This document shows positions 37,923 through 47,091 of a stretch of 64,000 nt of DNA, in pieces. Where the stretch lies: assembly GCA_019448385.1 (NCBI GenBank), contig JAGTXO010000024.1, positions 288,001-352,000 on the forward strand, given 5' to 3'. Below the pieces are notes generated by a model. The model was given only the letters and a program-made list of their open reading frames with translations. It did not search any database and was not told where the DNA came from. Source of the DNA: Diacronema lutheri (lineage: Eukaryota; Haptophyta; Pavlovophyceae; Pavlovales; Pavlovaceae). Every line of letters starts with the position of its first letter. The stretch's first letter is position 1. A program made the translations under genes and the position numbers.

Positions 37923-39162
37923 TAGTTTAGGTATACTAACGACGCTTTCGTATACCCCATACGCGTGCGCGTCGGCGTGCGCGTGCGCGTCGGCCGGTGG
38001 TGTGATTGACGGCGGCCACCGGTGCGGCGGCGCGCGGGCGGCGGCGCGCGGTGGCTAGGCGCGTGTGGGCCTTTGGGCCTGCTCCGCCTGGCGCCTCGCT
38101 GCGCACTTCCTGACCCCATCTGTTGACCCGTCGGAAAGCGTCGTTAGTATATACTAACGACGCTTACAGGCGGGTCAGCAGGAGGGGCGCGCACGGGGCC
38201 GAGGCTGGACAAACGGAGCGAGCGACTCTAAACGACGAAACCTTCGCTTGCGACGGCTGCGCCCTCGCGCTCTGATGGCCGCGCTCCGCGCGCCCCGCCG
38301 CCCCTGCCCATCGACTGCGCCGGCACCGCGAACAACGTACTTTTCGCCCCGGTCGGTGGGTTTGGGGGTGGCGGGGCGCGCGCGCACGGCCGCACGAGCG
38401 ACGGCGGCGTGGCCTTCTCTACGACGAAACCTTCGCTTGCGACGGCTGCGCCCTCGCGCTCTGCTGGCCGCGCTCCGCGCGCCCCGCCGCCCCTGCCCAT
38501 CGACTGCGCCGGCACCGCGAACAACGTTCTTTTAGCCCCGGTCGGTGGGTTTGGGGATGGCGGGGCGCGCGCGCACGGCCGCACGAGCGACGGCGGCGTG
38601 GCCTTCTCTACGACGAAACCTTCGCTTGCGACGGCTGCGCCCTCGCGCTCTGCTGGCCGCGCTCCGCGCGCCCCGCCGCCCCTGCCCATCGACTGCGCCG
38701 GCACCGCGAACAACGTACTTTTCGCCCCGGTCGGTGGGTTTGGGGATGGCGGGGCGCGCGTGCGCGGCCACGCGGCCAGCATCGCGGCGCTTGCCACGCT
38801 GGCGGCGGGTGGCGGTACGCTTCGCGGCGGCGGCAGGGGGCTGCGACGCGGCGGGGAGGGCGGCGGCTCGCTGGCGGCGGGCGTCGCGCTCTGCAGCGGC
38901 GGCGGGCGGCTTGGCGACGTGGCAGGCGGCGGCTCGGGGGTGGCGGTCGTCGCCGACGATCTTCGGGCCTCGGCGTGCGCGTGCGCGTCGGCCGGTGGTG
39001 TGATTGACGGCGGCCACCGGTGCGGCGGCGCGCGGGCGGCGGCGCGCGGTGGCTAGGCGCGAGTGGGCCTTTGGGCCTGCTCCGCCTGGCGCCTCGCTGC
39101 GCACTTCCTGACCCCATCTGTTGACCCGTCGGAAAGCGTCGTTAGTATTTAGTTTAGGTATA
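37922..39162 (+). mobile_element. Composite repeat insertion with 14-bp direct repeats
   Basis: TTAGTTTAGGTATA occurs at 37922-37935 and 39149-39162 and brackets the insert. It starts CTAACGACGCTTTCG and ends GGAAAGCGTCGTTAGT, so the ends are inverted repeats. Inside, a second junction GTTAGTATATACTAAC (38143-38158) shows that a short unit (37934-38149) is joined head-to-tail to a longer one that begins CTAACGACGCTTACAGG and carries three 189-bp satellite units. Likely a nested or recombined element. Confidence 0.7.
38232..38775 (+). repeat. 189-bp satellite, three units (block 1)
   Basis: Units start at 38232, 38421 and 38610 (period 189) with ACGACGAAACCTTCGCTTGC and include ATCGACTGCGCCGGCACCGC. 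Units differ by only a few bases. Confidence 0.95.
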
Positions 39163-39700
39163 TAAAACCTTTGCTTGCGACGGCTGCGCCCTCGCGCTCC
39201 GATGGCCGCGCTCCGCGCGCCCCGCCGCCCCTGCCCATCGACTGCGCCGGCACCGCGAATAACGTACTTTTCGCCCCGGTCGGTGGGTTTGGGGTTGGCG
39301 GGGCGCGCGCGCACGGCCGCACGAGCGACGGCGGCGTGGCCTTTTCTACGACGAAACCTTCGTTGCGACGGCTGCGCCCTCGCGCCCTGATGGCCGCGCT
39401 CCGCGCGCCCCGCCGCCCCTGCCCATCGACTGCGCCGGCACCGCGAACAACGTACTTTTCGCCCCGGTCGGTGGGTTTGGGGGCGGCGGGGCGCGCGCGC
39501 ACGGCCGCACGAGCGACGGCGGCGTGGCCTTCTCTACGACGAAACCTTCGCTTGCGACGGCTGCGCCCTCGCGCTCTGATGGCCGCGCTCCGCGCGCCCC
39601 GCCGCCCCTGCCCATCGACTGCGCCGACACCGCGAACAACGTTCTTTTAGCCCCGGTCGGTGGGTTTGGGGGCGGCGGGGCGCGCGTTCGCGGCCACGCG
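39159..39700 (+). repeat. 189-bp satellite, three units (block 2)
   Basis: Units start at 39159, 39348 and 39536 (periods 189 and 188). The last unit joins the same unique tail as in block 1, so the whole about 1-kb unit (three repeats plus tail) has been duplicated. Confidence 0.95.
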
Positions 39701-40061
39701 GCCAGCATCGCGGCGCTTGCCACGCTGGCGGCGGGTGGCGGTGCGCTTGGCGGCGGCGGCAGGGGGCTGCGACGCGGCGGGGAGGGCGGCGGCTCGCTGG
39801 CGGCGGGCGTCGCGCTCTGCAGCGGCGGCGGGCGGCTTGGCGACGTGGCAGGCGGCGGCTCGGGGGTGGCGGTCGTCGCCGACGATCTTCGGGCCTCGGC
39901 GTGCGCGTGCGCGTCGGCCGGTTGTGTGGTTGACGGCGGCCACCGGTGCGGCGGCGCGCGGGCGGCGGCGCGCGGTGGCTAGGCGCGTGTGGGCCTTTGG
40001 GCCTGCTCCGCCTGGCGCCTCGCTGCGCACTTCCTGACCCCATCTGTTGATATACCCCCAT
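39700..40061 (+). repeat. Tail of the second satellite block
   Basis: Matches 38776-39127 closely (GGCCACGCGGCCAGCATCGC, GATCTTCGGGCCTCGGCG, CACTTCCTGACCCCATCTGT). Inverted homologue at 12114-12440. The last about 150 bp are also homologous to 37960-38125. Confidence 0.9.
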
Positions 40062-40112
40062 ACTAACGACGCGGTGCTTGTCGACACGCTCGCGTCGCCC
40101 AGCAAGTAGGCG

Positions 40113-41150
40113 CTAAAGCGTGCCAGGGCCTGTGGGCAGCTGCTGCCCGAGCAGCTCCCGCGCCAGTGCGCGCTCGGCCGCTGCCTGCGCCAAGCGCGCC
40201 GCGCGCGCGGCCGCTAGGGCGGGCCCGAGCGCGGCGTGCAGCAGCGAGACGCGCGCGCGCACGAGCTCCGAGCAGCACGACAGCGCGACGAGCGCCACGC
40301 CCGCACACATCGCCGCGAGCGCCGCGTGTGCGCCGAGCGCGTGCCGTTCCGCGCCGATGTAGAGCGCGAGCACGCACACGAGCGCGCCGAGCTGCACAAA
40401 GCTCGACCATCGCGTGCACGTGCTGCTGCTGCGCCGTGCTCACGGCGGGCAGGCGCAGGCTGACGTGCAGGACGCGCGCGGCGGGCAGTGCAAGTGCGAG
40501 CAGCCGACTCGTCCACTCGACAAGCCCCGCGCAGAGCAGCGCGCAGCCGACGCGCCAAAGGAGCGTCGCGACATCGCGCGCAATCGGCGCCGTCTGCTCG
40601 GCGACAAAGCCGCGCAGTGCGTGGAGCACGCGCGGGCGCGCGGGCTCGGCCGCCTCACGCAAACGCTCGACGACCGCCGCCGCGACAAAGAGCGTACCTC
40701 GCGGGTGGCGCGTGCCGTCATGCGGCCGGCGCGCGAGTACCACGAGCTGGCGCAGCACTCGGACGAGCGCGCGCTAGCACGCGCCGCTCAGTGCCAGGTG
40801 CGGCGCGAGCGCGCGCACGAGGCCGAGCTGGTAGAGCGGTATAAATGGCGCGTCAACGAGGTAACGCGCCAGCTCGGCCGCCTCCACCGCGAGCAGTTCG
40901 CGCTCGGCGCGCGCCGCGCACTCGCCGTCGGACGTGCCCGCGGCGAGCGCGGCGTCGAGCTCGGCTGCGGCCAAGCGCACGCGGCGCACGGCGGCGGCGA
41001 CGACATCCCAGTGCGTAGGCACGGCTGCTGTGTGGCCCGCGCACCACGCCGTCGGCAGTAGCCGGAGGAGCTGGTGGCACGAGGCACCTGCCAGTGCGTC
41101 GGCACGGTCGCCTTGCGCGCATCCCATCCTGACGTTGCCGGGCCCGCCAT
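40113..41150 (-). CDS. Unknown membrane protein, divergent partner of U2SURP
   Basis: Best reading starts at ATG 41150 (MAGPATSGWDARKATVPTHW), only 43 bp from the U2SURP ATG. Body: THWDVVAAAVRRVRLAAAEL, AAELARYLVDAPFIPLYQLG, HALRGFVAEQTAPIARDVAT, LLWRVGCALLCAGLVEWTSR. A 52-nt GT-AG intron (40392-40443) then leads to LGALVCVLALYIGAERHALG, LAAMCAGVALVALSCC and a helical tail ending PTGPGTL, TAG. At least three membrane helices. An in-frame TAG at 40774-40776 could lie in a very short GC-AG intron. An intron of about 60 nt probably follows exon 1. The small size and amphipathic helices recall peroxins, but I cannot assign it. Confidence 0.5.
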
Positions 41151-41193
41151 CGTGCGCGCCCCGTGGAGCCGAGCGGGCAGCCCGGCGGCGAGC

Positions 41194-44100
41194 ATGCGGC
41201 GGCGCAACCCGTTTCAGCAGCACAAGGAGGAGCTGGCCGCGCGGCAGAAGAAGGAAGTACGTGCGGCGGCTGCGCCTCTTCCGCCTGCCAGCGCGCACGC
41301 CGCGACGCGACCACGCGCCGCGCGCCGCCGCGCGGCCGCCGCGTGTCCGCCTCGCCCGCTGATGGCGGCCGCGTGACACGGTCGCCGCGTGCAGGAGGAG
41401 GCCGCCGCCGCGGTCTTCGCCGAGTTTGTGGAGTCTTTTGACGCGGACACGCCCGCCCGCCCGCCCGCCGACCCCGAGCGCAAGCTCGCCGGCGCCTTCG
41501 TGCGCGGCGGCACGATCGTGCCGGGCGACGACGCGTGCAGCGCGCACGAGCCGCGCGCGCGCGGCGCGGACGATGTGGACGGCGTGCCGCTCGGCGCGTC
41601 CGACGACATTGACGGCGTGGCGCTTACATCGGCCAGCCCGCTCCTTGCCGCCACCCAGCCGCCGCCCTCCGCGTTCGGCGGGCTGAGCCTTAAACTTGCG
41701 GCCGCGCACGGCGGAAGGGTGGCTCCACCCCGGCTGGCGTCGCGCGGCGCGGCGGGCGGCACGGGCGCGCCGCTCGGCATGGGCGGCGGCGTCGCGAGCG
41801 CGAGTAGCGCGGCGTGCGCATCCACGGACGGCGCGTGCGCCGCCGCCGCCGCCGACGGCGCGGCGGCCGGCGCAGCCGGAAGGCGGCGCTGCGCGGGGGC
41901 CCTCGCCTTCCTCGAGGAGCTCAAGGAGCAGAGCGCACGGCGCGACGCGCGCGCGGCAGCGGGCGAGCCGCTCGAAGACGAGGACGAGGTGCACGGCGGC
42001 AGCTGGACGGGCCGTGGCGCGGACGGCGCGCGCGCCGCTGGCGCGGCCGGTGGCGGCGCGGCCGGCGCGGCCGGCGCGGCCGGCGCGTGTGGCGGTAGCG
42101 CTCGGCCATTTCTCGACTGCGCCGACCCTGCGTCGACCAACCTGTACGTGGGTAACCTGGCGCCGAGCGTGACGGAGGAGCTGCTCTTCGAGGCTTTTGC
42201 GCCCTTCGGCCCCATCTCGTCCATCAAGGTGATGTGGCCGCGCACGGAGGAGGAGCGCGCACGCGCGCGTAACTGCGGCTTCGTCGCCTTCGCCGCGCGC
42301 GCGGACGCGGCCGCGGCGAAGGACGCGATGAGCGGCGTGCTCCTTGCCGAGTCGGAGCTGCGCATCGGCTGGGGCAAGCCCGTCGCGCTCGCGCGCGCCG
42401 CTCCGCCGCCGCCGCCGCAGCCCGCATCGGTTGGCGTGCAGCCACACCTCCTCGCGCATCTACCCGTGCCGCATTTACCCATACCGGCGCCGCATCTACC
42501 CGTGCCGCATTTACCCATACCGGCGCCGCATCTACCCGTGCCGCACTTACCCATACCGGCGCCGCATCTACCCGTGCCGCATTTACCCATACCGGCGCCG
42601 CATCTACCCATGCCGCCGCACGCGGGCGCGCCGCCCCTGCCGCCGCCGCAACCCGCGCCGCAGCCGCCGGCGCAGCTGGCGTTAGCGCATGTCGCAGCTG
42701 CCGTTGCGTCGTTCGCCTGCTCCGCCGCGCCCGCGCCGCACGTGCGCGCCGAGCCGTCCGCGGCCGGCGCCCAGCCCCGCGCGCCGCCGCCACCGCCTCC
42801 GCCGCTGCAAGCGCCGTCGCCGTCGCCGCCGCCGCCGTCACCCGCGGACGGCGCACTGCGCTCGCGGCTGGAGCGACTTGCCGCGCAGGTCGCGCTGCAC
42901 GGACCCGACTACGAGGCGCGAGCCCTGGCGCGCGCGCACGAGCTCGGCCTCGACGTCGACTTTGCGCGCGCGACGCACCCGCCCTCGGCCCATTACACCT
43001 ACTACCGCTGGTGTGTCCACCGCGGCGCGAGCGGCGGCGAGGGCGCGGCCGCGCCGCCGTGGCCCGAGCAAGATGGCGGGTCCGCAGTGGTCGGAGCCGG
43101 TGGCGGCGCTACGAGCGCGTGCGCGCAGCCCGCCGCGGCCGAGTTCGAGCCCAGCGCGGGCGGAGGCGACAGCGCGCGCGCAGCCGACGGCGCCATCGTG
43201 CGAGGCGGCGCGCCCGCGCATCGGGCGGCGCGCGACGACAAAGGGGAGCTGCACGATGGCGAAGCCGAGCTGCACGATGGCGCCGTCGGCTGCGCGCGCG
43301 CGTCCGTGCGTGGCCGCCGCGGCCGCAGCCGCAGCCGCAGCCGCAGCCGCGGCAGCAGCCGCAGCCGCAGCCGCAGCTCGCGTTCTCCCGGGCGGAGGGC
43401 CGCCACAGCCGGCAAAGTGCGGGCTGCAGCGGCCGCCGCCACAGCCGGCCGCCAGGGCGGAGCGCGCGACCGGCGCAAGCGCAGCCGCAGCGCGAGTGCG
43501 ACGCGCTTGCGCTCACCGTCGCGCAGCGGGCGCGCCGAGCGCGTTCGTCGGGTGAGGCGGCACGCGCGCAGCCGCAGCAGCAGCCGTAGCCGCAGCCGCG
43601 GCCGCGGCTGCCGCAGCCGCAGCCGCCGCAGCCGCAGCCGTAGCCGCGGCCGCGGCCACGGCCGCAGCCGCAGCCGTGATCGCGGCGCGCGCGCGCGCGC
43701 GTTCCGACAAAGCCGCAGCCGCAGCAGCAGCCGTAGCCGCAGCAGCAGCCGTAGCCGCGACCGCGACCGCCGCCCCAGCGCGAGCGGCGGCGCGCGCGGA
43801 GGCGGAGGCGCACGTGCCGCCGAGGCGGAGCGCTGGCCGGCATGCGGCTCGGGCAGGCCGAACCAGCCGCAGCCGGACGGTCGCGCACCGTCCGCAACCG
43901 CGGCGCAGCCGAGGCGCGCGCCGCCGCCGCCCGTGCAGCCGCCCGCGCGCAGGACGGTACGTGCCGCACACACGCCCGCCGGCGCACGCGCGCGCGCGCC
44001 GACCGCCGCGCGTGCGCCTCGGCTCGACACCCACAGTCGGCGCTCTGTGGGAGACAGGCGGGGGGATGAGAGGGAAACAGGGGGGACGGGAGGAAAGGCG

Positions 44101-44987
44101 GGAACCACGGGAGGAAAGGCGGGAACCTCTCGACACCCACAGAGCCCCTCGCGCCCTCCCCGCGCGCTGTGCGCGCGCAGGCGGGCTGCCGCGAGCTGAG
44201 CGAGGTGGAGCGCGACCACTTTGAGGGCCTGCTACGCAGTCTGACCATCTCGCGCGCGTGCATCCGCGAGGCGATGGGCTTCTGCCTCGACGCGTCGTCC
44301 GCGTCCGTCGAGGTGGTCGAGACCCTGTGCGAGAGCCTCTGCCTGCGCGTGACGCCTCCGCCCAAAAAGGTCGCACGCCTTCACCTCCTCTCCGACGTGC
44401 TGCACAACGCGGCCGCATCGGGCGTGCCGAACGCGTCGTCCTACCGCTCGCTTCTCGAGCCGAGCCTGCGCGCCGTCTTCGCGTCGCTGCACGAGACGCT
44501 CGAGGCGATCGGCTCGCGCATCGGGCGCGAGATGCTGCGCGAGCAGGTATCGCGCGTGCTCCGCGCGTGGCACGCGTGGGCCGTCTACCCGCCGCACTTC
44601 CTGCAGGCCCTCGAGGAGGCGTTTGCGCACGGCGCCGACGGCGGCGTGCCCGCGGCAGGCGCGCCGGCCGCGGCCGCGGGCGCGGCGCGCGCCGACGACG
44701 TGGACGGCGTGCCGTCCGACGGCGACGCCGCTGCCGCCGCCGCCGACATTGACGGCGTGCCGCTCGATGGCGCGCCGCGCGCCGACGGCACGGGCGTGGG
44801 GGCCGCGGCGGGTGCGGCGCTCGGCAGCCGCGCAGAGCTCGCGGCCATGCCGCTGCCGCAGCTGGTCGCACTGTGCGAGGAGTCGCGCGTCTCGTCGTCG
44901 GGCAGCCGCGCCGAGATGGCCGACCGGCTGCTGCGCCACGTGGCGCGCAGGGAGCGCAGGGCGGCAGAGTCGGGGGGCGAGCGCTGA
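41194..44987 (+). CDS. U2SURP: SR140/U2SURP-like U2 snRNP splicing factor
   Basis: Spliceosomal protein of the U2 snRNP. Exon 1, 41194-41256 (MRRRNPFQQHKEELAARQKK), then an intron of 138 nt, then EEAAAAVFAEFVESFDAD, a join typical of SR140. Exon 2 holds DDVDGVP and DIDGVA repeats, then an RRM (TNLYVGNLAPSVTEELLFEA; RNP1 as RNCGFVAFAA), a proline-rich stretch with a 36-bp repeat, a SURP-like segment (LERLAAQVALHGPDYEARAL, HYTYYRWCVH) and a long RS domain (about 43310-43790). After a further intron ending at 44180, the CID domain follows (ELSEVERDHFEGLLRSLTIS, REAMGFCLDASSASVEVVET, HLLSDVLHNAA), then DIDGVPLDG and a SAP-like helix pair (LAAMPLPQLVALCEESRVSS). Placing RS before CID differs from the animal protein. 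Confidence 0.85.
42458..42612 (+). repeat. In-frame 36-bp minisatellite in U2SURP
   Basis: Four near-identical 36-bp units encode LPVPHLPIPAPH repeats between RRM and SURP segments. The repeat keeps frame and is likely length-polymorphic. Confidence 0.9.
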
Positions 44988-45126
44988 GCCGCTGACTGTG
45001 GCCGGCTCTGAGTCTGATTCTGGGGGCGACGGACAGGCGCGCCGTAGGCCCACGCCCGACCTGGCGGGTCTTAAGAAAATGGTTGCCGCAAGGCCCACGC
45101 GCGACGGTGCGCACGGCGGCATGCGC

Positions 45127-46859
45127 TCAGCGCAGCTCGACGCCGAGCTTGGGCCCGACCTTCTCGCGCAGCTGGAACTGGATCTCGTCGACCTCCTCGT
45201 TGGTGAGCGAGCGGTCCATGCTGCGGTAGACGATGCGGTAGCAGAGCGAGCGCTTGCCGCTCTTTGGGTTGGTAAACTCGTCGATCATCTTGACGTTCTC
45301 CATCAGGTCGCCGCCGCACTCGCGGCAGAGCTCCATGAAGTCGTTCTCCTCCCACGTCTCCGGCACAAAGAAGGCCACGTCCTTGTAGCTGCGCGCGCAC
45401 CGCGCGCGCGGGGTGGGCGGCGCGCGGCGCGCGGCGCGCGTGAGCGGCGGGCGGCGGACGGCCGAGCGGCCGCTGCGGGCTATGCCGCACGCACCACTCT
45501 GGGTACTTTGAGTAGGGCTGGAACTTGACAACCTCGCCGCTGGCAAACTGCGAGGTGAAGCGCGTGTCCTCCGTCCAGAAGAGGCGGATGTCCGGGATCG
45601 AGAAGAGGATCATCGCAAGCCTTTCGAGCCCGAGCCCAAATGCCCAGCCGTGCCGGTGCTCTAGCCCGCACTTTGCGAGCACCTCCGAGTGGATGACGCC
45701 ACAGCCGAGCACCTCGAGCCAGTCGCCCTGAAAGAAGATCTCCAGCTCGAGCGACGGCTCGGTGAAGGGAAAGTAGGCCTGCGCGCGCGGCGCGCGGTGC
45801 GAAGCGGCGCGACGCGGCGCGGCGCGCCGTCGGCGCGCGCGCGCGCGCGCGCGGCGCGGCGGCAGGCAGTGCGCCCGGCGGCCGGGCGCGGCGCAGCGCG
45901 GGGCCGGCGCCCGCGCGGCGAGCTCCTCGGGTTCGCACTGCGGGCGCGAAGCGGGCCTCACGCCGCGCGCCGCGTGCGTCGCCGCCTGCGCCCGCGCGCA
46001 CCTCCACCCAGCGCTTTTCGACGGGTCCAAAGAGCGCGTCGACAAGGCCCTCGAGCGTCCCCTTCAACTCCGCGGCGGTGCGCGCGCACGCGTCGCTGGC
46101 GAGCCATTCGTCGCGCGAGAGCTGCGCGGGCATGTCGGCCACGTCCATCAGCCGCACGCCCTCCATCTGGTGGAACGCTGGGTAGTGCGACGCGTCGATC
46201 TCGTCGCGCCGATAGACGTCGCCCGTGCAGAGGAAGCGCTCGTGCCCGCGCCGCATCAGCTCCGACTGGTGGGCGGAGGTGTGCGTGCGCAGGAGGGTGC
46301 CCTCGGAGAGGTAGTAGGTGTCCGACGGCTTCCGCGCCGGGTGGCCCGGCGGGATGTTGAGATCATCGAAGCACGCGGTGCACGTGACGACCGGGTCGAG
46401 CGAGTCGAAGATCTCAAAGCTGATCCCGAGCTCCGCAAAGTAGCCCTCGATTTTGCGCTTGATGATGAAGAGCGGGTGGTTGGGGATGAGGTGCAGGTTG
46501 CGCCCGACCAGCTTCTCAATGTACGGTGTCACGTTGTTGCTCGGGTCGTCCGAGATCAGCGTGCGCGTGCCGCCGGCCGACGCGCTCGTCGTCGCGCCCG
46601 CTGCAAACCCGTGCCACAGCGGCCGGCCCGCGCGCGCGGCGCGCAGGACAGGCGCCGCCGAGACGGCGCGCGTCGTCTGCGCACGGCGAGGGCGCAGCGG
46701 CGGGGGCGCGGCGCCCGCACCGCGGAGGCGGCAGGCCGCGTGCTATTGGCGCGCGTGCGCGGCGCGCGGCGCGCGGCGGCGTGGCGCGGCGCGCGGCGGC
46801 GTGGCGCGGCGTACCCGCGGGCTGGCGAAGCGGCGCGCAGCGCTGGTGCGGCTCGCCAT
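45127..46859 (-). CDS. FARS2: Organellar phenylalanyl-tRNA synthetase
   Basis: Monomeric mitochondrial/plastid-type PheRS. Exons (leftward) 46859-46815, 46676-46002, 45778-45495, 45388-45127, with GT-AG introns of 138, 223 and 106 nt; all joins keep frame. Exon 1 ([15 protein letters not shown]) is a basic Ser/Arg-rich organelle presequence. Exon 2 has [58 protein letters not shown] (motif 2 region) and [19 protein letters not shown]. Exon 3 has [20 protein letters not shown] and [20 protein letters not shown] (motif 3). Exon 4 is the anticodon-binding FDX-ACB domain ([37 protein letters not shown]) ending LGVELR. It shares a 232-bp divergent promoter with RPC1. Confidence 0.95.
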
Positions 46860-47091
46860 GCCAAGGACTGCGGGCACTGGCGCGAGCAGCACCAGCATCG
46901 TCGCCACCTGCTGCCCTGCTCTCCTCCGCGCGCCGTGCATCGCCGCGCCGGAAGTAATGATCGTGACCGTCGCGCGAGAGTTCGCCCGCCCAGCAGAGTA
47001 GGGAAGCCACGGCGCAAAAGTTCGTCGGCTTTTTGAGGCTTTTGCACCTCTGGGCCCTTTTGCCTTTCCTTTTGGCAGGCGGCGACGCGCG
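46860..47091. promoter_or_regulatory. Bidirectional promoter between PheRS and RPC1
   Basis: A 232-bp divergent gap. Contains GGAAGTAATGATCGTGACCG near 46949 and a pyrimidine/purine alternation with CTTTTTGAGGCTTTTGCACC and CCCTTTTGCCTTTCCTTTTG near 47029-47075, more T-rich than the surroundings. No TATA box. The function is inferred from position. Confidence 0.5.

Noticed and set aside
37932-38151. Tc1/mariner MITE with TA target duplication
   Set aside because: TA flanks fit this one unit, but other copies show 12-14 bp duplications, so TA is more simply part of the longer duplicated target.
38152-38157. Yeast-style branch point TACTAAC
   Set aside because: The hexamer belongs to the end of a repeat element and occurs in intergenic DNA, not before 3' splice sites.
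38232-39700. CRISPR-like array from the regular 189-bp repeats
   Set aside because: Units are contiguous with no unique spacers, in a spliced eukaryotic genome; it is a satellite.
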